From CAYXWM01 sp964468805 (GTDB taxonomy: Bacteria; Bacillota; Clostridia; Lachnospirales; WRBF01): DNA of 12,794 bases. Positions 5,530 through 12,702 of the stretch are shown piece after piece. Position 1 is the first letter of the stretch. Each line of letters opens with the position of its first letter. The translations under genes were made by a program, and so were the position numbers. Where the stretch lies: positions 1 to 12,794 of the forward strand of contig CAYXWM010000067.1 in assembly GCA_964468805.1 (NCBI GenBank), read 5' to 3'. Under the pieces are notes generated by a model that was not told the origin of the DNA, did not search any database, and was given only the letters and a program-made list of their open reading frames with translations.

Positions 5530-6571
5530 CTATTTGTATTTTTCTGCAAGCTCTCTATCAAGAGCGGCATTTATACTGTCACCCATAATTTCATATATTT
5601 GGGCTCGTGATCTATAGAATTTATAAAGAACAGGATCTGGCTGTTAATGTATTATTTCCCACAGTTCTTTCTGTGTTGTTAATGAATCCGATGTTACTGA
5701 GTTTTTTTTCTTGATTTTTGGTATGTATTGAAATAGCAGTACTTAAATCATCAATAACAAGCTTCTGATTACTAATACTTTGCAAATCTTTATTTAAAAT
5801 GATTTTTCCACGCAAATAGTAAGCATATGATAATTCTGGAGTCAGAGTTACAGCTTTATTTGCATAATCATACGCTTCATCTAAATTAAATTCTTCTTTG
5901 GTATAATATTCGCATAAAATAATAAAGCACATACTGTTTTCCGGCGTAACTTCAAGAACTTTAAGTGCATATTCTGAAGCATAGACATAATCTTGTAGTA
6001 AATAATATATTGATGCTAAGTGCTCATATATATAGTATTTAAAATAGTTATTATTTTCTTTTTCAATTTCTAGGACTTTTTCATAAAAACTTTTTGCGTC
6101 AAAAATATTTCCCTGAACATAACTAAGGTTTCCTTGAATTATATAATAAGTAGGTGACTCATTATATGTTGCAAGCGCTTTAATATGCTCTGTTGCTAAT
6201 GGCATATCTTTATTATAAACTGATAAATCTCTAAAATCAATTTTTAGTTTTGAATATACAAATGCTAAATACAAATGGGCCTCTTCATTATTGGAATCTT
6301 TAGAGAGAACATAATTGAAATCTTCTATTGCTTTTTCATCTTCATTATTTAAAGTGAAAATGATACCTCTATTAATAAAAAGTTTCAAGTTACTATCTGT
6401 ATTGTTATCAATAAGAGTAGTCAAACGATCTATTTCTTTATGATAATCAATACTATCACTCAGTTTTATAGTATACTCACCCTCATTATCAGAACCGTTT
6501 GCTACATTAGAACAACTTGCTGTTTATAATAGAGTGAGTATGAGAGTTAATACAAGCAAAAAACATTTCAT
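5530..6571 (-). pseudogene. TPR-repeat lipoprotein pseudogene
   Basis: From ATG 6571 (AAGGTG ahead, TATAAT at 6596-6591) the minus strand encodes a signal peptide MKCFLLVLTLILTLL, a TAA (6526-6524), then TASC, a lipobox whose Cys would be residue 20. The frame then continues through helical TPR-type repeats (for example EDEKAIEDFNYVLSKDSNNEEAHLYLAFVY). Near 5702-5709 an 8-A run shifts the frame; removing one A restores QKELWEIIH, a TAA, then QPDPVLYKFYRSRAQIYEIM, ending KYK at TAG 5532-5530. The span of 1042 bases is 3 x 347 + 1, consistent with one inserted base. Intact, it would be a surface-anchored lipoprotein of 346 residues. Residues after the shift in the current frame (from about NIGFINN) are not native. 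Confidence 0.8.
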
Positions 6572-6596
6572 ATCTAACACCTTCTTTTAAATTATA

Positions 6597-6909
6597 CAAT
6601 ATTACAAGTATGTTTTAATAACTATGCAATACCTAACTTTCCTTTAGTAAATCTGTAGTAATATAGTCCGTGGTGTCCTAAACATATGGAAAGTAAGACC
6701 TTGTGGCTCTGCCTCCTCCCACTGCAAACAAAACTGAAACTTATTAAGCTTTTGTGAGAGTTTCGCCTAAAATAAGGTGTTTGTTTGATAAATTCAACGG
6801 TCTTTGCAAATTTTAAAGTTGACTTGCTATATCCATTTAGTATATCCCTATGGGTAAAAATAGCATTTAGGATTCTGCAGAGTACATTAAAGAGTACTTT
6901 AAATTAAAT
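6597..6909. other. Gene-free stretch between the two lipoprotein genes
   Basis: I find no supported gene or RNA here. A minus-strand open stretch (about 6604-6770) has no start, ribosome site or recognisable family. No convincing terminator follows the large lipoprotein gene. Confidence 0.4.
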
Positions 6910-8768
6910 TTATTTATTTGGTGTAATATAGTATAAACGGTCGTTGTATTCATAGAAAAAGGTTGTCAAATATTTTTTAAGAACATCATTGTAAAATGAT
7001 GTATTGTGAATATAAGCATCAGTAGGTGTTATACTTCTACCATGAGAATCTATTGCTGAACCCCAGTTATTATACGCTAAGCGATTAAACTCACTAAAAT
7101 TTATACCCATAACATAAAATGATTCCTTTGATAGTGTTGTTAGGTTTATATATGTGTAAGCATAATCTTCTTTTTCCTTAATGAGAATAGCATCTGTCGC
7201 TATGTTTCCAAAATAATCTTCTGAGCCTATAGTGTGTGTTAATACGACTTCTCCCGATTGATTAAGGATAGATATTTCCTTTTTCATATCTTCGGAATCT
7301 TTACTTTCCATCATATAGTATTCATCGTTAAGAATTTCTAAATTTTCATAGTCTGTATGCACAATGGGTGATAGGTCTTTATTAATCACGGTCATTTTGA
7401 AAGGTTCTTTTTTTATAGCAAAGATCTTTCCGTTGGGTAAATATCTTGCATACATATGATTAAAATTTATAAATTCACCATTTTCATAATCATATAGCTT
7501 TAAAGTATCATCCGATCCACTATAATAAGCGGCTCCTGTTACAAAGTAATAAACTAAATTGACAGATTCCCACTTTAGTTCATCTTTTTTAGAAAAATAA
7601 TATTTATTAATCTCTTGTCCTTTCTTATTTATAAAGTAAAGGTGGTCATCGTTAGGATAACCCACAACACAATACCCATTAGCAAAATTGGTTACTAAAT
7701 AAACAGGCTTATTAAATACAACTTCCCCACTTGAATCAATAATTAAAGTACTTGTATCTGAATAAAAAGCGAACATACCTTCTTCTAATACTGATATGGA
7801 GCCATATCCTTGAAATATAATTTCATTTTTATTAGCATCAAAAAGTGCACATTCTTTACTTTCATTGTCATTTATAATAGCTATATTACCATATACATCC
7901 CTAATATTATATTTTTTAAGAGATACATTCATTTCCTTAATTACATAACTCGTAGGCTCGTTTATTAACCTAATCCTTCTTTTTTGAGGATTATATATTC
8001 TATCAACTATGTTTGCAAATTCTGCCCGAGTTAAAACTCTATTCCAGTGATAAACTTGATTTGATTCTTCAAGTATTCCGGCATTGCATAATTTTAATAT
8101 ATATTGGCCAACATCATCCTGTGTATTAATAGTACTAAGTTGATCTGCCTTGTGAGTTATTTCTAATTTAAGATTTGGAATTGCCGAATACAAAGCTGAT
8201 ACAAAACTTAAAGTGTTTATTGGTTCTTCAAGTTCAGTTTGATAATCTGTTGCGTTTACATTTCCATCAAAAGTAATTCTCCAATCAATTATTTCATTTT
8301 GTACGGCATACTCAAGATATGGCAAAATATTATTATTAGCGTCGGTTTTAAAAGTTTTATTATTTACTTCACTATGGTATTTAACCACAAAGCGAATCAA
8401 ATCTGCATATGTAGTAAATCTTTCAGCATCTAATTGATCATCTATTTTTTGCAGTACTCCTTTTGCAATACACCAATTCATTGAAGCTGTATAATCTATT
8501 GTATCTGTTGAATTTGTTGTTATATTATTTGTACAGGCGGCTAAACATAAACATAAGAAACATAAGAAACATAAGAAACATAAGAAACATAAGAAACATA
8601 AGANNNNNNNNNNNNNNNNNNNNNNNNNNNNNNNNNNNNNNNNNNNNNNNNNNNNNNNNNNNNNNNNNNNNNNNNNNNNNNNNNNNNNNNNNNNNNNNNN
8701 NNNAAACATAAGAAACATAAGAAACATAAGAAACATAAGAAACATAAGAAACATAAGATTTTTCTCAT
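6910..8768 (-). CDS. Lipoprotein with SLH-like repeats and WG-like propeller domain
   Basis: Translation most likely starts at ATG 8768, eight bases after AGGAG, giving MRKI followed by repeated LCF triplets and ending LCLAAC-TNN, a lipobox with the Cys codon at 8535-8533. Three SLH-like segments follow, the last reading AGILEESNQVYHWNRVLTRA then EFANIVDRI. The rest is rich in beta strands with motifs such as YFINKKGQEIN and TLIIDSSGEVVF, resembling WG/KWG-type propellers. About 540 residues follow the Cys. A 100-N gap breaks the sequence inside the signal peptide; its true length is unknown, and the annotated frame only closes if the gap is 2 modulo 3. It would be an outward-facing cell-surface protein. 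The truncated TPR lipoprotein lies downstream on the same strand. Confidence 0.8.
8549..8757 (-). repeat. 9-bp tandem array encoding Leu-Cys-Phe in a signal peptide
   Basis: The unit AAACATAAG (plus strand) is present as six perfect copies at 8549-8602 and six at 8704-8757, with a gap between. A shortened unit AAACAT lies at 8543-8548. On the minus strand it reads TTA TGT TTC, that is LCF. The other two minus-strand frames are open too (MFL and YVS). Confidence 0.95.
8604..8703. other. Assembly gap (100 N)
   Basis: Exactly 100 N, the usual placeholder for a gap of unknown size, lies within the 9-bp array. The left flank ends one base into a unit and the right flank starts on a unit boundary, so a pure array would need a gap of 8 modulo 9. 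Confidence 0.95.
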
Positions 8769-8845
8769 TAATTAAGCTCCTAAACTTTTTCTGCAACACT
8801 AATTGAAGGTGGTAGGCCAAAAATACTATTAAAGTCCACAAAAAT

Positions 8846-8894
8846 GTTTTTCAGTACAACCTTTGTTTTCAACTCAAATGTTATACTGAAAAAC
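8846..8894 (-). terminator. Inverted repeat, probable terminator of the 75-aa gene
   Basis: GTTTTTCAGTACAAC (8846-8860) and GTTATACTGAAAAAC (8880-8894) pair at 14 of 15 positions around 19 bases. On the minus strand the stem is followed by ATTTTTG, 13 bases after the stop of the 8907-9134 gene. The T-tract is short, so termination may be partial; a regulatory role upstream of the large lipoprotein gene is possible. Confidence 0.5.
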
Positions 8895-8906
8895 AAGTCA
8901 ATATTG

Positions 8907-9134
8907 TCACTGGCTTTTACCTGCATTAAGCTTTACGGCATTACAAATTTGTGGTAATGCCTGTTTTGCCTTTGCTGCTTCATTTTCATTAAATTCTGTA
9001 CCATCACAATGGCTAAGAAGGTCAATAAATATTTCTGACTCCTCTTTAAACTTATCAGCAATAATGAAGTCATTGCTAAAATACTTTTTGGGCAATGCAA
9101 TCTTCTGCATGAATTTTTCTATTGAAAATTTCAT
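8907..9134 (-). CDS. Small acidic protein of unknown function
   Basis: A 75-residue protein starting MKFSIEKFMQKIALPKKYFS and ending NAVKLNAGKSQ. The ATG at 9134 follows AGGAG closely. It has no signal peptide or membrane segment. Helices and a segment rich in Asp, Glu and Asn (SHCDGTEFNENEAAK) suggest a soluble helical protein. I do not recognise the family. It has its own consensus -10 and a good -35 upstream (9284-9312) and a hairpin downstream (8846-8894), so it appears to be an independent, expressed unit. It precedes the large lipoprotein gene on the same strand by 138 bases. It could be an immunity-type protein or an N-terminal fragment of a longer gene; no evidence separates these. 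Confidence 0.6.
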   Translation of the reverse strand: MKFSIEKFMQKIALPKKYFSNDFIIADKFKEESEIFIDLLSHCDGTEFNENEAAKAKQALPQICNAVKLNAGKSQ

Positions 9135-9283
9135 TTAGCTCCTACTTTCGTAAAATTAATCTATTTCATCATTGGCATAATGCTGAGCATCTTATTGAAT
9201 ATGTTTCTTGATAAGAAATTTAGACACTCTTAAGCCAGTTTCAACTCCACATTATTGCTAAAATACGAAATACTGTTTTATAA

Positions 9284-9312
9284 ATTATACCATAATTATA
9301 CAGACTATTCAA
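9284..9312 (-). promoter_or_regulatory. Promoter upstream of the 75-aa gene
   Basis: On the minus strand, TTGAAT (9312-9307) and TATAAT (9289-9284) are 17 bases apart. Transcription would start near 9277, leaving about 140 bases of 5' leader. Confidence 0.6.
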
Positions 9313-9357
9313 CAATATACAGCAATTTATTGTAAAAAAATCTATTTTAATAATTAA

Positions 9358-9377
9358 GTATATATAGAAATATACTT
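9358..9377 (-). terminator. AT-rich hairpin after the Kelch gene
   Basis: AAGTATAT (9358-9365) pairs perfectly with ATATACTT (9370-9377) around AGAA. It lies 57 bases past the Kelch stop. It is AT-only apart from one G-C pair, and the T-run comes late, so it is at best a weak terminator. Confidence 0.3.
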
Positions 9378-9433
9378 TCAGATATTAATATTTGCAAATA
9401 AATAACTTCTTGGCATTTGTATTTTGGAGGGTG

Positions 9434-10318
9434 TTAACTTAATGTATCTGAAACAGGATTGTACTTTCTAAAGTTTTGCCCTGAACCTGCGACAAAGATT
9501 TCATTCCCGATGAGAACCGCAGAAGAATAGCTTGCTGCAGAAGGGCAATCTGTTAACTCTGTCCATGTGTCTGTGGTTGGGTTATACTTTCGGGCTTGGC
9601 TGTAAGGGCTTGTTACACCACCAAAAACATAAAGTTCTTTGTTGTATGCCACTGCTGATGAGTACCTTGCATCTGAAGGACACGGTGACAAGACAGTCCA
9701 CATTTTATTTGATATGTTGAATTTTACAAGTTGGTTGTATGGGGTTGTACTGCTCCCAACAATGTAAACCTCACTACTGATTACGGCAGCAGAGGAAAAA
9801 CCTATATCTGCTGGTTCTCCCGACAACGCAGCCCATGCACTTGATACTGGATTGTAGCAGTATAACTGGGTATACGGAGATGTATTACCTCCGGCAAGAT
9901 ATATAACTCCGTTTATAGCTTCAATAGAAGAATACCTAGCATCTACAGGGCAGTCCTCTAGTATTGTCCAAGTATCTGTGGCTATATTATATTTGCGAAA
10001 TTGTTTGTATGAGCCAACATTACTTCCAATAGTATAAATTTCATCATTCAAACCGGTGGACTGAGAATAACGTGCGTCGGAAGGACAAGCCGTCAGTGTC
10101 TTCCATGCTCCTGTAATGAGATTGTATTTACTTAATTGAGTAAATGGAGCAATATTACTCCATACAGCATAAATCTCTCCGTTTAGAGTAACAGCTGAGG
10201 ACATGTGGTCTACACTGGGACAATCGGGCAAAGCCGTCCAAATATCAGCAGGGATTTTTTTAAAATCATGATAAAATCCAAACGGTGCTGAACTACCTCC
10301 CTGTGTTAATCCTGCCAT
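9434..10318 (-). CDS. Six-blade Kelch-repeat protein in a prophage remnant
   Basis: A 294-residue protein made almost entirely of six repeats of about 45 residues. The consensus is TW..L..CP.DARYSSAV..N.EIY..GG.TSPY.Q..KYNP.TD, starting with DIWTALPDCP near residue 25 and ending KYNPVSDTLS. Six such repeats make a six-bladed beta-propeller, a common binding platform. There is no signal peptide. It overlaps the preceding gene by 13 bases and has no clear ribosome site, so it depends on coupling. The upstream genes are phage structural remnants, which points to a tail-tip or baseplate-associated binding protein. Some repeats lack the Gly pair (blades 1, 2 and 4), as is usual for bacterial Kelch proteins. 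Confidence 0.8.
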   Translation of the reverse strand: MAGLTQGGSSAPFGFYHDFKKIPADIWTALPDCPSVDHMSSAVTLNGEIYAVWSNIAPFTQLSKYNLITGAWKTLTACPSDARYSQSTGLNDEIYTIGSNVGSYKQFRKYNIATDTWTILEDCPVDARYSSIEAINGVIYLAGGNTSPYTQLYCYNPVSSAWAALSGEPADIGFSSAAVISSEVYIVGSSTTPYNQLVKFNISNKMWTVLSPCPSDARYSSAVAYNKELYVFGGVTSPYSQARKYNPTTDTWTELTDCPSAASYSSAVLIGNEIFVAGSGQNFRKYNPVSDTLS

Positions 10319-10749
10319 AGCTGATTTATGGCTTCAACTTCAGTTTTTACTTCATTAATAGATGTTTGTGTAGCTCTTGTGGACACAGAAACATCAAGGT
10401 TATCCAATTTTCCAGCACGGTCCGATGTAAAATAAGACGTAAACATGGAAACAAGATGCTTTATTAATGAAAAGAGTGTTGTTTCATTTGAACCACTTAT
10501 ATCGCCACTTGTTCCAAGTTTTGTGTTAATTTCATCGGTTTTAGTGTTTATATTAGTCGCCGTTGTTTGAAGCATGTCTAGGCTTTCTTGCGTTGCCCTA
10601 GACGAAACTGGTACATCAAGACTGTCCAGATTAGACGTCCTCTCAGATGTCAAATACTCCTTAAGATTCGATACGTCTTCTTTGGTTGTTTTAGTATTAG
10701 TCTTTACATATTTCTTTTTCTCATCAGGTGAAAACAATGCTTTATTCAT
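10306..10749 (-). pseudogene. Chimera of a portal C-terminal scrap and a tail-like protein
   Basis: The 147-residue frame begins MNKALFSPDEKKKYVK. Read upstream in the same frame it gives ALVRIEQA first. VRIEQAMNKALFSPDEKKKY matches the motif near the C-terminal third of HK97-type portal proteins (IEQ..N..LL...EKKKYF). It then switches to an unrelated helical sequence with two copies of a 27-residue unit: TSERTSNLDSLDVPVSSRAT (34-53, continuing to 60) and TSDRAGKLDNLDVSVSTRAT (108-127, continuing to 134). Such LD.LD..VSSRAT units occur in phage tail and fibre-associated proteins. The ATG has no ribosome site. The chimera is best explained by a deletion joining a portal gene to a distal tail gene. 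Confidence 0.65.
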
Positions 10750-10766
10750 TGCCTGTTCGATCCGAA

Positions 10767-11090
10767 CTAAAGCAAAAGATGACTCATAAGTGTTTCACGA
10801 AACACAAATGAAGTCATCTCAGGGTTTGGCTCTGAATGGAGCAGAAAATAAAGCGGATGATCAAGGGCTTTTTCTTTGCCGTTTTCTGTATGTTTGTAAA
10901 TCTGTAATGGGAGAGAGGCTATAGTTTCAGCCAATATTCTTACACAGGCATACACAGCTGATGTTTGCAGAGCCGTTCGTTCATTTACCGCCTTGCCACT
11001 AGTTGTATTGCCAAAATAGAATGACACACCACTGTTAAATTGATTTTTCGGGGCATCTCTTGGCTTAAAAAGGTTTTTTAATAGTCCCAT
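10767..11090 (-). pseudogene. HK97-family phage portal protein, N-terminal quarter only
   Basis: 107 residues starting MGLLKNLFKPR, with AGGAGGT well placed before ATG 11090. ERTALQTSAVYACVRILAET followed by IASLPLQIYK and DHPLYFLLHSEPNPEMT is the hallmark N-terminal region of HK97-type portal proteins, the dodecameric ring through which DNA enters the capsid. These proteins normally have about 400 residues; here the frame stops right after RETLMSHLLL, where the family continues WGNAY. A C-terminal portal motif picks up a few bases later in another frame, so some 200-250 residues have been deleted. The gene cannot make a working portal. Confidence 0.85.
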
Positions 11091-11119
11091 AGGTTAACCT
11101 CCTATCTGTTTTTGGGCAT

Positions 11120-11148
11120 AAGAAAAGCACCCTCAGTTTGAAGGTGCT
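11120..11148 (-). terminator. Rho-independent terminator of the MerR gene
   Basis: On the minus strand AGCACC (11148-11143) pairs with GGTGCT (11131-11126), extended by TCA/TGA next to the loop, followed by TTTTCTT. It starts 19 bases past the MerR stop and sits just before the portal gene's ribosome site, so portal transcription would depend on readthrough. Confidence 0.85.
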
Positions 11149-11166
11149 AAATATATTGAGATATCA

Positions 11167-11928
11167 TTAATTACAGTAAATATTAATAGCTTTCAGTAGA
11201 AAACTTGCACAGCCGACTGCAATTTTATCATAATAAGCAGTAAACCTTTCATCGACAACATACATTTCAGCAATACCTTGATGTGCTTCTATTGAATACA
11301 TACCATCTTTCCAAAACATACACAGCCATTGCCTATGTAAGTCACAAGCTCTTTGGGCTTCATCACTTGCAGGGTCACCTATCTCAAATGCAGTTTTAAG
11401 TAGGCTTTCGTACTCAATACGGAGTGCTTCCGCTTTTTCCAGTTGTTCCTCACTCATACCCTTAACCTTAGTATAGGAAGCATTAATAATATCATCACCG
11501 TATTTTTTACGAATTTCTTTACCATACTTGGTTTCATTATCGTCAATCATTTTTTGCTTAAAGCCCTCAAATTTTTCATTGTCGCTCATAATAGCTTCTC
11601 CTTTCAACGAGCCTATGGTCTTTGTAACATTTTTAATCAATAGCTCAATTTGGCTTTTTCGTTGTAAAAGTGCAGACAAGTGACCTTCAAGTGACTTTCT
11701 CTTATCATAATCGGGAGCTTTAAGGATATGGCCTATCTCTTCTAAGGGCACACTTAGCTCACGATAGAAAAGTATTTGTTGTAGTAAGTCAACTTCATTT
11801 TGCCCATAAATCCGATAACCGTTACAGGAAACTCTTGCAGGACAGAGAAGCCCTATTTGGTCGTAATATCGAAGGGTTCGGGTGCTTACTCCCGACATTT
11901 GGGCTAATTTGTTTATCGTATATTCCAC
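11167..11928 (-). CDS. MerR-family regulator with TipAS drug-binding domain (TipAL/Mta-like)
   Basis: 253 residues from GTG 11928, behind AGGTGG. Residues 1-70 form the winged MerR DNA-binding head (INKLAQMSGVSTRTLRYYDQ, then GYRIYGQNEVDLLQQI). Residues about 75-112 form the dimer coiled coil. From 114 onward lies a TipAS domain ending VDERFTAYYDKIAVGCASFL, the fold that traps thiopeptide and other large antibiotics. Full length equals that of Streptomyces TipAL as I recall it (253), and a strong internal start suggests a separate short form. Mta/TipA regulators untwist a promoter with a 19-bp spacer; such a promoter precedes this gene, so autoactivation is likely. No transporter gene is adjacent in the window, so its drug-response targets lie elsewhere. 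Confidence 0.88.
   Translation of the reverse strand: MEYTINKLAQMSGVSTRTLRYYDQIGLLCPARVSCNGYRIYGQNEVDLLQQILFYRELSVPLEEIGHILKAPDYDKRKSLEGHLSALLQRKSQIELLIKNVTKTIGSLKGEAIMSDNEKFEGFKQKMIDDNETKYGKEIRKKYGDDIINASYTKVKGMSEEQLEKAEALRIEYESLLKTAFEIGDPASDEAQRACDLHRQWLCMFWKDGMYSIEAHQGIAEMYVVDERFTAYYDKIAVGCASFLLKAINIYCN
11587..11603 (-). promoter_or_regulatory. Internal ribosome site and start for a TipAS-like short form
   Basis: AAGGAG (11603-11598) lies 8 bases before an in-frame ATG (11589-11587) at residue 114 of the MerR gene. Translation from there would give a 140-residue drug-binding domain alone, as known for tipA. Confidence 0.6.
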
Positions 11929-11949
11929 TTGTCACCACCTCACAACATT

Positions 11950-11980
11950 AGAATAAACTATTACGCAACGTCAATGTCAA
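11950..11980 (-). promoter_or_regulatory. MerR-type promoter with 19-bp spacer
   Basis: On the minus strand TTGACA (11980-11975) and TATTCT (11955-11950) are separated by 19 bases. The spacer contains GACGTTGCGTAA, similar to the near-palindromic AACGTTACGT-type sites bound by Mta/TipA regulators. The long spacer is the hallmark of MerR-activated promoters. Confidence 0.65.
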
Positions 11981-12013
11981 TAGATTTTTGAAAAACTTAT
12001 GTAGTTATTATTT

Positions 12014-12337
12014 TTATGTGGAACTAAGTTCCTTATCAATATTCCGACCACCGTACATTATACGAATGACCGTGACTGTTTCCTTGCTCTCAATTGGTAA
12101 GTAAAACACAATAAAATTATCTACAGGCAACACACGAAGCCCCTTACTGTGCCACGGCTCCTTTTCATAGAGCCGATGGCGAAGGGGCATATTGTCAAGA
12201 CTTACGATTGCCTTCATAATCCGCCGTGTTTGATTTTTTACCGTTTCCGGCATGAGTAGCGTAAAGGCGATATACTCATAAATCCCACGCAAATCACGTT
12301 CTGCTTGCTCTGTATAGGTAACCCTCCAACTGCTCAT
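12014..12337 (-). CDS. RelE/ParE-superfamily toxin
   Basis: 107 residues. The family pattern is clear: VTYTEQAERDLRGIYEYIA at the N-terminus, the central RVLPVDNFIVFYLP strand pair, and VTVIRIMYGGRNIDKEL at the end. RelE-type members cut mRNA on the ribosome, while ParE-type members poison gyrase. The YIAFTLLMPE helix region and the C-terminal R-I-MYGGR fit RelE/ParE generally and do not decide the target. The start overlaps the antitoxin stop by four bases, the standard coupled layout, and transcription comes from the antitoxin promoter. No defect is visible. Confidence 0.85.
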   Translation of the reverse strand: MSSWRVTYTEQAERDLRGIYEYIAFTLLMPETVKNQTRRIMKAIVSLDNMPLRHRLYEKEPWHSKGLRVLPVDNFIVFYLPIESKETVTVIRIMYGGRNIDKELSST

Positions 12338-12639
12338 ACTCCATAATCCCGTTGCATACGCTCAGCAACACTGTCGGCAGCAGAGACTCTACCTTCGGTT
12401 AAATCAGCCAGTCCTTTTTCTATTTCAGCATTAAATTCCTCATCTGTCAGTGACCCAAGGGAGAGCGGTTTACTCTGGGGCAACTTCATATCAAAAGGGA
12501 TACCTCTTTGTAATATTACCTGTCGCAAAAATAATCCAATTGCGTTTGACATTGGTATACCAAGCTGGTTTAATACAATTTCTGCCTGTTCTTTTACTTC
12601 CGGCTCAACTCGTGCAAATATATTTGATGTTCTTGCCAT
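12334..12639 (-). CDS. RelB/DinJ-family antitoxin
   Basis: 101 residues. The N-terminal ribbon-helix-helix segment is SNIFARVEPEVKEQAEIVLN then QLGIPMSNAIGLFLRQVILQ, followed by RGIPFDMKLP, a very typical DinJ sequence. The C-terminal half is helical and acidic, and should wrap and neutralise the toxin encoded just after it. GGAGGTG precedes the ATG at 12639. Antitoxins of this family dimerise on palindromes in their own promoter, and toxin binding tightens repression. The pair may stabilise this otherwise decaying region. Confidence 0.88.
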   Translation of the reverse strand: MARTSNIFARVEPEVKEQAEIVLNQLGIPMSNAIGLFLRQVILQRGIPFDMKLPQSKPLSLGSLTDEEFNAEIEKGLADLTEGRVSAADSVAERMQRDYGV

Positions 12640-12663
12640 TTCACAACACCTCCGTATTGTTAT

Positions 12664-12690
12664 ATTATACTATTGTATTGCGAATTGCAA
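12664..12690 (-). promoter_or_regulatory. Likely promoter of the antitoxin-toxin pair
   Basis: On the minus strand a perfect TATAAT (12669-12664) lies 24 bases before the ATG. TTGCAA (12690-12685) is 15 bases further up, a poor -35. A second TATAAT lies at 12698-12693. TTGC...GCAA half-sites (12678-12690) could be an RHH operator. Confidence 0.4.
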
Positions 12691-12702
12691 GCATTATACA
12701 AA

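Noticed and set aside
6604..6770. Open minus-strand stretch of about 50 codons between the lipoprotein genes
   Set aside because: It has no start codon, no ribosome site and no recognisable motif; chance is enough to explain it.
8463..8841. CRISPR-like or protein-binding repeat array, and an upstream start at 8841 for the large lipoprotein
   Set aside because: The 9-bp units are contiguous with no spacers, so it is not CRISPR. The 8841 start only exists because the 100-N placeholder shifts the frame, and it puts 20-plus odd residues before the signal peptide; ATG 8768 has the ribosome site.
9424..9470. GGAGGG followed by ATG (9441) on the plus strand, suggesting a small gene
   Set aside because: The frame stops after nine codons and lies opposite the Kelch gene's end.
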